Positions 18,779 through 26,887 of a stretch of 64,000 bases of DNA are shown in pieces. The notes below the pieces were generated by a model that saw only the letters and a list, made by a program, of their open reading frames with translations, searched no databases and had not been told where the DNA came from. The stretch lies in NCBI GenBank assembly GCA_021850545.1, contig JAJZLU010000035.1, positions 1 through 64,000 of the forward strand, given 5' to 3'. A program made the position numbers and the translations under genes. Every line of letters begins with the position of its first letter. Positions within the stretch are counted from its first letter, which is position 1. Origin of the DNA: Thermoplasmata archaeon. Lineage in GTDB: Archaea > Thermoplasmatota > Thermoplasmata > Thermoplasmatales > Thermoplasmataceae.

Positions 18779-19396
18779 TTGCATGTCTTCGGCTATTCCC
18801 GAGTGAGAAGGGAAATTCAGGACATACTCATTGCGATGTTTGGCCTGACCCTTGCCTTTTCAATAGCTACGTTCAGCCACCATTCCTTCAGGCTGTCCGT
18901 ATACCAGGTCTTTTATTATCTTGGACTTAGCCTGGCGGCGGTCTGCCTCGCATTTCTTGCCCATGAGCTGTCACACAGGCAGGTGGCCAGAAGATACGGG
19001 GGATTTGCAGAGTTCAGGGTGTGGCCAATGGGGCTCCTTGGCGGAATACTTTTTTCATTCCTGGGCATTGTACTGGCTGCTCCGGGCGCGGTTTACATGG
19101 AAGGGGTATTTGGCAAGGATAGAATTGGGAAGACTGCACTTGCGGGCCCATTTACAAACCTCGTACTGGGATTGGCATTCCTCGCCGCAGGAATCCTGTT
19201 CTACGGGAATTTCTTGGTGTTCCCCCTGGGTTATCTCTCCCAAATTAACCTGTACCTGGGTGCATTCAACATGATACCTTTCGCTCCCCTCGATGGCCAG
19301 AAAGTGATGTCCTGGAATATGAGGTATTACGTGGTGGCTTTTGGCAGCATGATCCTGCTTGCCGTGCTTTCGTTCATAATATTCGGCGGAATTTAA
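18779..19396 (+). CDS. Site-2 protease family (M50-like) membrane metalloprotease
   Basis: A 205-residue protein with about six membrane segments. The zinc site is HELSH (H62, E63, H66) in the third hydrophobic segment. The second motif NMIPFAPLDGQ supplies N164 and D172, the third ligand of this family. Such enzymes cut within membrane helices. The start is TTG 18779, immediately after the stop of the TPR gene (no gap), so the two are almost certainly co-transcribed. It converges on the small gene at 19404 with a 7-base gap. The substrate is unknown. Confidence 0.88.
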   Translation: MHVFGYSRVRREIQDILIAMFGLTLAFSIATFSHHSFRLSVYQVFYYLGLSLAAVCLAFLAHELSHRQVARRYGGFAEFRVWPMGLLGGILFSFLGIVLAAPGAVYMEGVFGKDRIGKTALAGPFTNLVLGLAFLAAGILFYGNFLVFPLGYLSQINLYLGAFNMIPFAPLDGQKVMSWNMRYYVVAFGSMILLAVLSFIIFGGI

Positions 19397-19403
19397 AATG
19401 GAA

Positions 19404-19655
19404 TTATTCCTTTGGAGTGAGGAAGAAAATAGAGTTCTCTCCAACCTCAATCCTGTATGGGATCCGGTATTCCTTTGCGGATCCATCGTCCACCAGAAAG
19501 ACACTTTTGGACCTTGAAAGGTGCTCCCAGAGCCCCGGGGACGGTTTCGCCATGACGCCTATGTAAAGCGGGTTTTCTGATGCCGTAAACCACTTTTCCA
19601 CTGGAAATTCGACGCCATTTCCATTGCTGGATGCAAGAATCTTCATTTGTGCCAC
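19404..19655 (-). CDS. Small hypothetical protein
   Basis: An 83-residue protein (GTG 19655; an ATG at 19646 is the alternative) that I do not recognise. It has no membrane helix and looks like a small beta-rich fold (VFLVDDGSAKEYRIPYRIEV). A TATA-like ATATATAA (19682-19689) lies about 30 bases upstream of GTG 19655, which supports expression. It is divergent from the zinc-ribbon gene at 19763 and convergent with the protease gene. Confidence 0.5.
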   Translation of the reverse strand: MAQMKILASSNGNGVEFPVEKWFTASENPLYIGVMAKPSPGLWEHLSRSKSVFLVDDGSAKEYRIPYRIEVGENSIFFLTPKE

Positions 19656-19762
19656 TTCAATACTGTGATCTGGATAAGGATTATATATTTTCCAGAAATT
19701 TGGTGAAGTCTTAGTTTAGGTATTCAAGGAATAAGCATCCTGAATCCCGTTATAAGAAGGCA

Positions 19763-19939
19763 ATGGTTAAGATGAGATATAAAGAGAATTGCACGTCCTG
19801 CGGAATAGGACTTGTACAGGCTGGTTACTCCATATTTGAATGCCCACAGTGCGGTGAAGAGCTTATCGGGCGCTGCAAGGATTGCAGGGAACACTCTACA
19901 AAGTATGACTGCCCAAAATGCGGCTTCCAGGGGCCATGA
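19763..19939 (+). CDS. Zinc-ribbon microprotein (four CxxC knuckles)
   Basis: A 58-residue protein with four Cys pairs: C10/C13, C27/C30, C38/C41 and C50/C53. Three of them have the CPxCG-like form (CTSCG, CPQCG, CPKCG). It matches the archaeal double zinc-ribbon family often annotated as an RNA-binding zinc finger and commonly placed next to EF-1beta, as here (10-base gap). It probably binds two zinc ions. An internal ATG at 19772 is an alternative start. It is short and easily missed by length cutoffs. Confidence 0.88.
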   Translation: MVKMRYKENCTSCGIGLVQAGYSIFECPQCGEELIGRCKDCREHSTKYDCPKCGFQGP

Positions 19940-19949
19940 GGGGAATTAA

Positions 19950-20216
19950 ATGGGAGACGTAGCAGTTTTGTTGAAAATATTGCCTACAGATGTAGAACTT
20001 GACATCGATGCCCTCAAGGAAAACGTCATTGGCAAGGTAAAGCCACTGTGTGAAATCAACAAAGTGGAAATAAACGAAGTAGGGTTTGGGCTCAAAGCAA
20101 TAAAGCTCCAGGTCATTGTGCCAGATCAGGAAGGAAAGATAGACCTGGTCGAGCAAGCCATTTCCTCAGTCGAGGGAGTCGGGCAGGTAGACACTGAAGA
20201 AGTTACACTGGTGTAA
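19950..20216 (+). CDS. ef1b: Translation elongation factor 1-beta
   Basis: Guanine-nucleotide exchange factor for EF-1alpha. Its 88 residues give the compact archaeal form: a ferredoxin-like fold beginning GDVAVLLKILPTD, with VEINEVGFGLKAIKLQVIV and ending VGQVDTEEVTLV. It follows the zinc-ribbon gene and shares a TAATG junction with the glycosyltransferase gene at 20216, so all three are likely in one operon. Confidence 0.95.
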   Translation: MGDVAVLLKILPTDVELDIDALKENVIGKVKPLCEINKVEINEVGFGLKAIKLQVIVPDQEGKIDLVEQAISSVEGVGQVDTEEVTLV

Positions 20217-21301
20217 TGACTCTCCCCTGGCTTTTTTACAACTTTTTCTTCGATTTTTTTATAACAATACTTTTCCTTATTTTTCTTGGTTTAACTTACA
20301 TAGCCGCAAACAGGAACCGTGCTGAGTCTTATCCTGAAACACCTGATCTGATGGCATTGGTTATTGTGCCATGCAGGGGCCTGGATTATTCCCTGGAAGC
20401 AAACCTTAAGAGCATTTTATCTCAGGATTACAGAAGCCACGATGTTATAGCAGTGGTGGACTCTGAAGATGATCCAAGCGTAGAAATCCTGAAAAAGGTC
20501 GGCATGAAGTGGATTGTTTCTTCAGACCAGTGCAAAAACTGCAGCGGAAAGGTTAGGGCCATCTCATCTGCAATAAGTGCCTCAAGGGAATATGACATAT
20601 ATGTGATCGCAGATTCGGATATCCTTGTGAAAGGAGACTGGCTTTCGAGGCTTCTTTCTCCCATGGCCCACAGCGATACTGGTATTTCAACTACATTTCC
20701 ATACTTTGAGCCGGTGGGTGGATTCTGGTCCAGGGTCAAGCTCATATGGGGCTTTGTTGGCCTCGGCATGATGGAGTCAAAGCTTACGAGATTTGGATGG
20801 GGCGGATCCCTTGCATTCAGAAGGGAACTGATCAATGGGGAAAACATGGAATTTTTCAGGAATTATGTTTCAGATGATATAGCACTGACAAAGCTCTGCA
20901 AGAAACTCAATCTCAGGATCGCTTACGTGAAGGAAGCCATGCCGAAGATCAATTCGCCGGACGACTTCAAAACATTCATGGAGTGGGCGAACAGGCAAAC
21001 CGCACTTTCGGTTTATTCTACGCGTAATGTTCTCAGGTACGGGTTGGCATTTTATGGCGCATCCATTCTCCTGTTCATTTCCTCCATATCCCTCGCTTTG
21101 TTTGCATACCCTGCATTCTTAATTTTTCTCGCCCCAGCCATCATCAATGCTGCCAGGGCGGTCAAGAGATCAGGGAAATGGCCAGTGTCTTCATTCCTCA
21201 TAAGCTTCCTCGTACCATTCATCTATTTCTACAACCTTGCAAAGGCCTCTTCTATGAAATCCATTACCTGGAGAGGGAGAGACTACTCCCTGGAACAGTA
21301 A
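20216..21301 (+). CDS. Membrane-bound family 2 glycosyltransferase
   Basis: A 361-residue GT2 enzyme of the ceramide-glucosyltransferase/HpnI-like type. The N-terminal membrane helix (residues about 7-30) is followed by the catalytic domain, with the metal-binding DSD at 133-135. GWGGSLAFRRE and VSDDIAL, and then a WANRQ motif (the (Q/R)xxRW-like site), complete it. Two or three membrane helices close the protein (about 270-340). It probably glycosylates a lipid or adds a sugar to a membrane glycan. It overlaps EF-1beta by one base. The exact sugar and acceptor are unknown. Confidence 0.85.
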   Translation: MTLPWLFYNFFFDFFITILFLIFLGLTYIAANRNRAESYPETPDLMALVIVPCRGLDYSLEANLKSILSQDYRSHDVIAVVDSEDDPSVEILKKVGMKWIVSSDQCKNCSGKVRAISSAISASREYDIYVIADSDILVKGDWLSRLLSPMAHSDTGISTTFPYFEPVGGFWSRVKLIWGFVGLGMMESKLTRFGWGGSLAFRRELINGENMEFFRNYVSDDIALTKLCKKLNLRIAYVKEAMPKINSPDDFKTFMEWANRQTALSVYSTRNVLRYGLAFYGASILLFISSISLALFAYPAFLIFLAPAIINAARAVKRSGKWPVSSFLISFLVPFIYFYNLAKASSMKSITWRGRDYSLEQ

Positions 21302-21347
21302 TCCCGGGTAAATTCTTATATTACAATACAATGAAAACACGGTTAAG

Positions 21348-22706
21348 TTGACAAGCGATCCACATAATGAACCCATTTTTGGCACGAACGGAATCAGGGG
21401 AATCCCAAACAGTGACCTTTCAGTGGAATTCTCACAGGAGATAGGCAAGGCCATTGGCACCTTTTACGGCAAAGTAACTGTTGCTATGGGAAGGGACACG
21501 AGAGACACTGGCAACATGATTTTCAATGCGGTCTCATCAGGCCTCATGAGTGCCGGGACAAGTGTCATTGACCTTGGTATTCTGCCTACACCTGCTGTCC
21601 AGTTTTACTGCAGGACAAAGGGGATCTTTGGTGTGGTGATCACAGCTTCGCACAATCCCCCTCAGTTCAATGGAATCAAGTGCATTGCCGATGACGGCAC
21701 GGAACTTAGACGGGAAGATGAGGAAAAAATCGAAAAGATATACTATAAGAAGGCTTATGAGGCTGTTTCCTGGGAGCACGCAGGTTCCCTGAAGAACGAT
21801 CCTACCTCCCTGGATCTTTACATTGAGGGGATCATGTCCCATGTGGATGTTGAGAAAATAAGAAAAAATCAGTACAGAGTCCTTATTGACAGCGGGAATG
21901 GGGCATCCTATTTCACGACACCTAATCTCCTTAGAAGGCTTGGATGCAAAGTAGTGTCGCTCAATGCTTATCCAGATGGAAAATTTACATCCAGGACTTC
22001 TGAGCCAAGGCCTGAGAACCTGAAGGACCTGATCACCCTCATGAAAAGTGGCACTTTCAACCTTGGCGTTGCCCATGATGGTGATGCTGACAGGGCAGTA
22101 TTCATAGATGAGAATGGAAATTTCATTGACGGCGACAAGACCCTCTGCCTAGTGGTGAAGAGCGTGATAAAGCCCGGCAGCAAGGTTGTAACTCCAATAA
22201 GCAGTTCAGATGCCATTGATGAGATATGTGCTAATGGCAAAGCCCAGCTCATCCGTACCAGGGTGGGCGCCCCAATTGTGTCTAGGACAATGATTGACAA
22301 CAAGGCCATGATCGGAGGCGAGGAAAACGGAGGCATAATCTACGGTGAACATCAGTATTGCAGGGATGGGGCTATGACTGTTGCCCTGATTCTGAACCTT
22401 ATGGCAGAAATCAACAGGAAAGTATCAGAGTTGATTTCGGGGTTGCCGCAATTCTTTATCCACAAACTCTCTGTTGAGAGGAAGAAAGACTGGAAAACCC
22501 TTGAGCCGGCCATCCTTTCTTATTCCAGTTCAAAGAAAGTTGACAAATCAGACGGGCTCAAGGTCTATTTAGATGATGGGTGGGTGTTGATGCGCCCCTC
22601 AGGCACAGAACCAATAATAAGGATTTATGGCCAGTCCAGGGATGAAAAGATTGCAAGGAACCTGGCCCTTGAGTATGAAGCGTTCATTCTTGGCCTTCAG
22701 GAATGA
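21348..22706 (+). CDS. Phosphohexomutase (phosphoglucosamine/phosphomannomutase)
   Basis: Alpha-D-phosphohexomutase superfamily, 452 residues. The phosphoserine loop is TASHNPPQFNG, the metal-binding loop is AHDGDADRAVF, the sugar loop is GGEENGGII, and the C-terminal phosphate-binding loop is RPSGTEPIIRIYG. It supplies glucosamine-1-P or mannose-1-P for nucleotide sugars; the sequence alone does not fix the substrate, though archaeal GlmM is likely. The start is TTG 21348; no in-frame ATG lies nearby upstream. The 3' end overlaps the convergent CDP-alcohol transferase by 10 bases. Confidence 0.9.
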   Translation: MTSDPHNEPIFGTNGIRGIPNSDLSVEFSQEIGKAIGTFYGKVTVAMGRDTRDTGNMIFNAVSSGLMSAGTSVIDLGILPTPAVQFYCRTKGIFGVVITASHNPPQFNGIKCIADDGTELRREDEEKIEKIYYKKAYEAVSWEHAGSLKNDPTSLDLYIEGIMSHVDVEKIRKNQYRVLIDSGNGASYFTTPNLLRRLGCKVVSLNAYPDGKFTSRTSEPRPENLKDLITLMKSGTFNLGVAHDGDADRAVFIDENGNFIDGDKTLCLVVKSVIKPGSKVVTPISSSDAIDEICANGKAQLIRTRVGAPIVSRTMIDNKAMIGGEENGGIIYGEHQYCRDGAMTVALILNLMAEINRKVSELISGLPQFFIHKLSVERKKDWKTLEPAILSYSSSKKVDKSDGLKVYLDDGWVLMRPSGTEPIIRIYGQSRDEKIARNLALEYEAFILGLQE

Positions 22707-23311
22707 CCAAGGGCTGAATACGTGTCCCTGAACCTCATAACAGCAGTTACATTTCCCGCTATAGCAAACCAGATGAGCAGAATGTTAATTGGCGTGATCA
22801 GCACTTGGTAAAAAACTGCGTGATATGGAATGAAAAACTGCAGCAGGATGAAAATGAGCATGAAGACCAGCCTGTCTGCCCTTCCCAGAATGCCTGAATA
22901 ATTTCTCTTGAGCCCAAGGGCCTGAGACTGCACTCCAAGGTAACTGGTAAGAAGAACGCCAATGACTGCCAGAAGGCCGATCCAAACCTGTGCATGCACA
23001 CTGAATATGAACCCCAGCATTATGAGGATGTCAGAATACCTGTCCAATACGTGGTCCAGCAAATCACCCTTTTTGGATGACATGTTCCTCATTCTTGCAA
23101 CCTTTCCATCTATTGCATCGAAAAGGGCAGACAGAACAAGAGACACGAAACTTGCCAGAATAAGGTATCCTCCAAGGTAGAACAGCAATCCGGTGAGTCC
23201 TGCAAACACCAGTGAGAATATTGAAATTGTATTTGGATTGGTTTTCATGAAAGGCTTTGAAAGAGGTATTAGGAATTTGTCAGCAGTGCCCCTATAGGAA
23301 TCCAGTACCAT
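22697..23311 (-). CDS. CDP-alcohol phosphatidyltransferase (archaeal phospholipid head-group transfer)
   Basis: A 204-residue integral membrane enzyme. It carries the family motif D-x2-DG-x2-AR-x8-G-x3-D-x3-D, seen as DAIDGKVAR followed by KKGDLLDHVLD. It joins CDP-archaeol to an alcohol such as inositol phosphate or glycerol phosphate. Archaetidylinositol-phosphate synthase and archaetidylglycerol-phosphate synthase are the main options. It is upstream of nothing on its own strand at its 3' end (convergent with the mutase), and 25 bases separate it from the kinase gene upstream. Confidence 0.87.
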   Translation of the reverse strand: MVLDSYRGTADKFLIPLSKPFMKTNPNTISIFSLVFAGLTGLLFYLGGYLILASFVSLVLSALFDAIDGKVARMRNMSSKKGDLLDHVLDRYSDILIMLGFIFSVHAQVWIGLLAVIGVLLTSYLGVQSQALGLKRNYSGILGRADRLVFMLIFILLQFFIPYHAVFYQVLITPINILLIWFAIAGNVTAVMRFRDTYSALGHS

Positions 23312-23336
23312 TAGAAAAGAAGATGGTTAAGTTCAA

Positions 23337-23795
23337 TTAATCTTTTTTTGCAGGATTGAGGAATTGTAAAATCTTATTGGCTGTTGCCTCCGTGTCCCCT
23401 TCCTGGACTCTGATCCTGTGTATCCTTGATGAGGGAAGAAATTCGAGCGACTCCTGGTAGATTATATCTGATCGCAAGGCATCGAGGTTTTCATTGATTT
23501 TTTCGTCACTGTAGCCACGCCCCCTCAATGTTTCAGCGACCTTTTCTTCGTCTCTTTCAAGGATAAATACGGCCGAAGGGCCGAGCAGATGTGAATAATG
23601 CCCTTCCGCAATGATATCCCGCTCACCTGCCCTAGATAATCTTTCCCTCAGGCACTCCACGTCCATTTCCTCTCCATCAAGGCATGACAAGGCGCCTTCA
23701 AGTTCCAGAACATTCCGGCAGCCATAGCCTAATTTCCTGAGGGCATCGCAAACGGAGCTTTTACCAGAACCTGGAATGCCAGATATGCCTATCAA
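23337..23795 (-). CDS. AK6/Fap7-type adenylate kinase-like NTPase
   Basis: A 152-residue P-loop NMP kinase of the archaeal/eukaryal AK6 (Fap7, hCINAP) family. Walker A is GIPGSGKS (residues 6-13). The family's other landmarks are the IIAEGHYSHLL strand and the LERDEEKVAETLRGRGYSDEK lid region. In eukaryotes and some archaea this family helps the final 18S/16S rRNA maturation step. It overlaps the start of the run with tiaS by 4 bases. Confidence 0.88.
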   Translation of the reverse strand: MIGISGIPGSGKSSVCDALRKLGYGCRNVLELEGALSCLDGEEMDVECLRERLSRAGERDIIAEGHYSHLLGPSAVFILERDEEKVAETLRGRGYSDEKINENLDALRSDIIYQESLEFLPSSRIHRIRVQEGDTEATANKILQFLNPAKKD

Positions 23796-25111
23796 GCCGA
23801 AACCTCTCGTTCCAATTCCTTGGTTTCATGATTTCTCATCGCAAAAGGCCGGGAAAGGTGCCTTCTGGCTATAACCGGGACATCGTAGAGGCCAGGGCTG
23901 ATACCCCTTTCCTTCAGCCTGTAAACAGCCATGCTGGATCTGTAGCCGCACTGGTTGCACCGGTAGTCATTGTGTCCCTTGCTGTGTGTGACCCCGTCAC
24001 ATTTCGGGCAGACTGGCGGGGCCTTGCTGTAAAGGCTGGAAACGGTAATTACTCTCATTTTCTCCACATTGAGGCAGTTGTCCTTGTAAGTGCCATATAC
24101 GCACACCCTGTCTCCAATGGCAAGGCTGGAGAATACTTTCCTGAACTCCTTTGTTGGCTCGAATGCCGCCAGTTTGATGCCTGAATTCCCATATTGAAGG
24201 TACGTAAAGTAATGCCCCCCTTTTATGGCACAAACATTGCCGGCAATTGTGCCTTCTATTGAGTAGGAATGCCCGGGCAGGAGGTTTACCGGATCCTTGA
24301 TGATATGGTCATCTGTAGCCTGGTTTGTGCTGAAAAGGATTGACCGATCCACTCCGATAGAGTATTCTTCAATGATGCGGTTACAACCATTCAGCAGTGC
24401 ATCGGGGTCCGTGCCTCTCACTCCGAATACGACTGGCGTCCGCTCCTTTGGGAAAATTGCAGCATAGTTGTTGGAGTGGTCAATATTGTTGAAACTCCCT
24501 TCTATTCCGTCGGCCATAACTGCAGCGCCCATTTTCCTTTCCGAACCGATTGATTCCCCGGAAGGGAACCTGTAGTTCAGAACTTCATAAGTTACATTGG
24601 AGCCTGGCCACGATATGGCTGCGGCTGAACCAATGATGCCACGCCCGTTCTTGACCTTCCTGAAACTGCCTCCCTGCTGATTTATGAAACGCTCAGCTTC
24701 GGCAATTGTAACCTCTTCCCTAACAGCTTTCCAGTAGAATGACGGATCAAATTTTTTCTCTGATGCCACAATTCCGGGATTTGTCTCTTCTTCCTGAAGT
24801 TCTGCAATTTCACCAATGATTTCGCTGGCCAGGTCCATGAGTTCCCTGCCATTGGCGCTGGTTTCCTCGCCGGGATAGCTGAAAATCCAGGAACCATGGG
24901 AACTTCCAATCTTCCTTGGTTCACCTTTCCCTTTCCCAAGGTTTGCGATGAGCGCCCCGTTGCCACGTGTCTTGTGTTCAATCGCAGGATTCAGCCTTAC
25001 CAGGCTTGGGTATCCTATCAGGTCAAGGCCGCTACGCAATATTATTTCTGAGAGAACGTAGGTTGTGCACATCCCCTTGCGGGAATCTGTGTCATCAACT
25101 GCAATGTACAT
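23792..25111 (-). CDS. tiaS: tRNA(Ile2) 2-agmatinylcytidine synthetase TiaS
   Basis: Modifies C34 of tRNA-Ile(CAU) with agmatine so that it reads AUA; specific to archaea. The N-terminus MYIAVDDTDSRKGMCTTY is characteristic. A ferredoxin-like and OB-fold region follows (residues about 270-350, SIEGTIAGNVCAIKGGHYF), then a C-terminal zinc ribbon with C368, C371, C385 and C388. It is 439 residues, the usual length. It abuts uppS (stop and start adjacent) and overlaps the AK6 gene by 4 bases, so it is co-transcribed. Confidence 0.95.
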   Translation of the reverse strand: MYIAVDDTDSRKGMCTTYVLSEIILRSGLDLIGYPSLVRLNPAIEHKTRGNGALIANLGKGKGEPRKIGSSHGSWIFSYPGEETSANGRELMDLASEIIGEIAELQEEETNPGIVASEKKFDPSFYWKAVREEVTIAEAERFINQQGGSFRKVKNGRGIIGSAAAISWPGSNVTYEVLNYRFPSGESIGSERKMGAAVMADGIEGSFNNIDHSNNYAAIFPKERTPVVFGVRGTDPDALLNGCNRIIEEYSIGVDRSILFSTNQATDDHIIKDPVNLLPGHSYSIEGTIAGNVCAIKGGHYFTYLQYGNSGIKLAAFEPTKEFRKVFSSLAIGDRVCVYGTYKDNCLNVEKMRVITVSSLYSKAPPVCPKCDGVTHSKGHNDYRCNQCGYRSSMAVYRLKERGISPGLYDVPVIARRHLSRPFAMRNHETKELEREVSA

Positions 25112-25888
25112 CTATACCCCGTATCTTCTCTTTCTGCTCTGATATGAAATAATTGCCTTCAGGAAATCTGCCTTCTTGAGTTCCGGCCAGTTCACATCAG
25201 AGAAATAGAGTTCTGAGTAGGCGGACTGCCAGAGAAGGAAGTTTGAAATCCTCTCCTCTCCGCTGGTCCTGAAAATCAGGTCAGGGTCCGGAAGGCTCTT
25301 GTCATATAGAAATTCCCTGAACTTGTCCTCTGTGATATCATCAATTGTCATTTTCCCTTTTTCAATTTCCCCGTACATCTTCTTCATTGCGTTGATGATT
25401 TCCTGCCTTCCTCCATAGCCTATGGCAATGTTGAACCTGAAATTCCTGAACCCTTTTGTTGTGTCTTCAACCTTTTTTATGGTTTTTTGAAGATAGTCTG
25501 GAAGGTGATCAAACTCCCCGATTACCTTTACCCTGATCTTGTTGTCATACACCCTTGGATCTTCAAGGAGGTCAAGGAATGCGTCATTGATCAACCTGAA
25601 CAGGAAATCGACCTCATTCGGGTCCCTGTTGAAGTTTTCTGTTGAAAAGCCGTAGACTGTTACGATTCTGACACCGGCGTCCATGCACCATTGAAGGACT
25701 TCCTCCAGTTTCTCCTTCCCTCTTATGTGCCCCTCATTTTCCGTCAAACCGATTCCGCGTGCATAACGCCTGTTGCCATCAGTGATTATTCCGATATGCA
25801 TTGGAACCTGGCCTTTTTTGACCTCTTCCATGAGGATCTTCTCGTAAACCTCCGTAGTAAGGTTTCCAATCTGATCGGCTATTCCCAT
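25112..25888 (-). CDS. uppS: Cis-prenyltransferase (polyprenyl diphosphate synthase)
   Basis: UppS/DHDDS family, 258 residues. The catalytic aspartate is D37 in IITDGNRRYARG. VTVYGFSTENFNRD and the C-terminal RTSGEERISNFLLWQSAYSELYF with W/R-rich ending are typical. In archaea it makes the polyprenol/dolichol-phosphate carrier used for N-glycosylation, which fits the AglB and Dol-P-sugar synthase genes elsewhere in the window. It abuts tiaS. Confidence 0.94.
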   Translation of the reverse strand: MGIADQIGNLTTEVYEKILMEEVKKGQVPMHIGIITDGNRRYARGIGLTENEGHIRGKEKLEEVLQWCMDAGVRIVTVYGFSTENFNRDPNEVDFLFRLINDAFLDLLEDPRVYDNKIRVKVIGEFDHLPDYLQKTIKKVEDTTKGFRNFRFNIAIGYGGRQEIINAMKKMYGEIEKGKMTIDDITEDKFREFLYDKSLPDPDLIFRTSGEERISNFLLWQSAYSELYFSDVNWPELKKADFLKAIISYQSRKRRYGV

Positions 25889-25921
25889 CCAGTTAAGGCT
25901 ATGCCAATTTGAGCTAAATAA

Positions 25922-26887
25922 TTATTCCCAAGATTTGGAGGCAGTCAGCGAGTACATCGTAAGTGTGCTGGAATAACCATGCACTTCCCTTTTCTTCAAT
26001 ATATTCAGCCCCAGGTCCCTGAATTCCTCCATTCTCTCCTCTATTCCTGGCATGTCTAGAATTTCATAGTAATGCAATATTCCATTTTCCTTCAGCTTCC
26101 CAATGGCTTTCGTAAGGTAAAGGCGGGACTCATGGGGCAAATTCATGATTATCCTGTCCGCCTCAGGGAGAGGGGAAATAATCTCTGCGGAATCTCCACA
26201 CAAGGGTTCTATTGATCCAAGCAACCTGTTCATTGCAATGCTTTCCTTCATGAAGCGGATTGCGTCTGGATTGCTGTCTATAGCTGTGATCCTGGCTTTC
26301 TGAACTTTTGCTATGTTCAATGAAAAAGCCCCGATGCCTGCAAACATGTCAATAATAAATTCGCCCTCAGCTACTTCCCTTGAAACAAACATCCGCTCTG
26401 TTGCAAGCCTGGGGGAAAAGTAAACCTTTGAGACATCAAGCCTGAACAGCACGCCATTCTCACGGTACTGTGTTTCTGCCCTCGCTTCCCCGCTTAACAG
26501 TTCGAGATCCCTGAGCCTGTAGGGGCCGGTTATCCCCCTGTCTAGATATACGCTTTTTATGTTAGGGTGGGTTTCCATAAGTGAAGTGGCCAAAGCCAGA
26601 GCCCTCTCCCGTTCCCGGATCTTTGTGATGGCTATATCGCCTATAAGGTCAAATGCCCCCCCTGCAAGTTTTGGAAGATGTTTGGCCTTGGAAGGAACCG
26701 GTTTCATGAATACAATTTCCCAGTAACTGTGAGTTTTGGCTTCGCTTACTTTTTCCGCCCTAATTGGAATATAAACGTAATTCTCATCACGCTGTATCTG
26801 GCTACCACTGTCTATCCACTGGCCTTTCCGAAGGTCCTGGAGCAGGAACTGTGCTTCTTTCTTCAATACCTTCAGGTGTTCCTTCAC
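25922..26887 (-). CDS. tRNA (guanine37-N1) methyltransferase Trm5-like
   Basis: A 321-residue class I SAM methyltransferase. The SAM site is IIDMFAGIGAFSL (D180, FAGIG 182-186). The acidic loop TAIDSNPDAIRF follows, and the N-L-P-H active-site motif is at 249-252. It methylates G37 of tRNAs; the related Taw2 works in wyosine synthesis, and I favour Trm5 from the NLPH motif but cannot exclude Taw2. It overlaps the hel308 stop by 4 bases. Confidence 0.85.
   Translation of the reverse strand: MKEHLKVLKKEAQFLLQDLRKGQWIDSGSQIQRDENYVYIPIRAEKVSEAKTHSYWEIVFMKPVPSKAKHLPKLAGGAFDLIGDIAITKIRERERALALATSLMETHPNIKSVYLDRGITGPYRLRDLELLSGEARAETQYRENGVLFRLDVSKVYFSPRLATERMFVSREVAEGEFIIDMFAGIGAFSLNIAKVQKARITAIDSNPDAIRFMKESIAMNRLLGSIEPLCGDSAEIISPLPEADRIIMNLPHESRLYLTKAIGKLKENGILHYYEILDMPGIEERMEEFRDLGLNILKKREVHGYSSTLTMYSLTASKSWE

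Noticed and set aside
20428-20847. Minus-strand frame inside the GT2 gene
   Set aside because: Shadow frame; the plus strand has a clear GT2 DSD motif.
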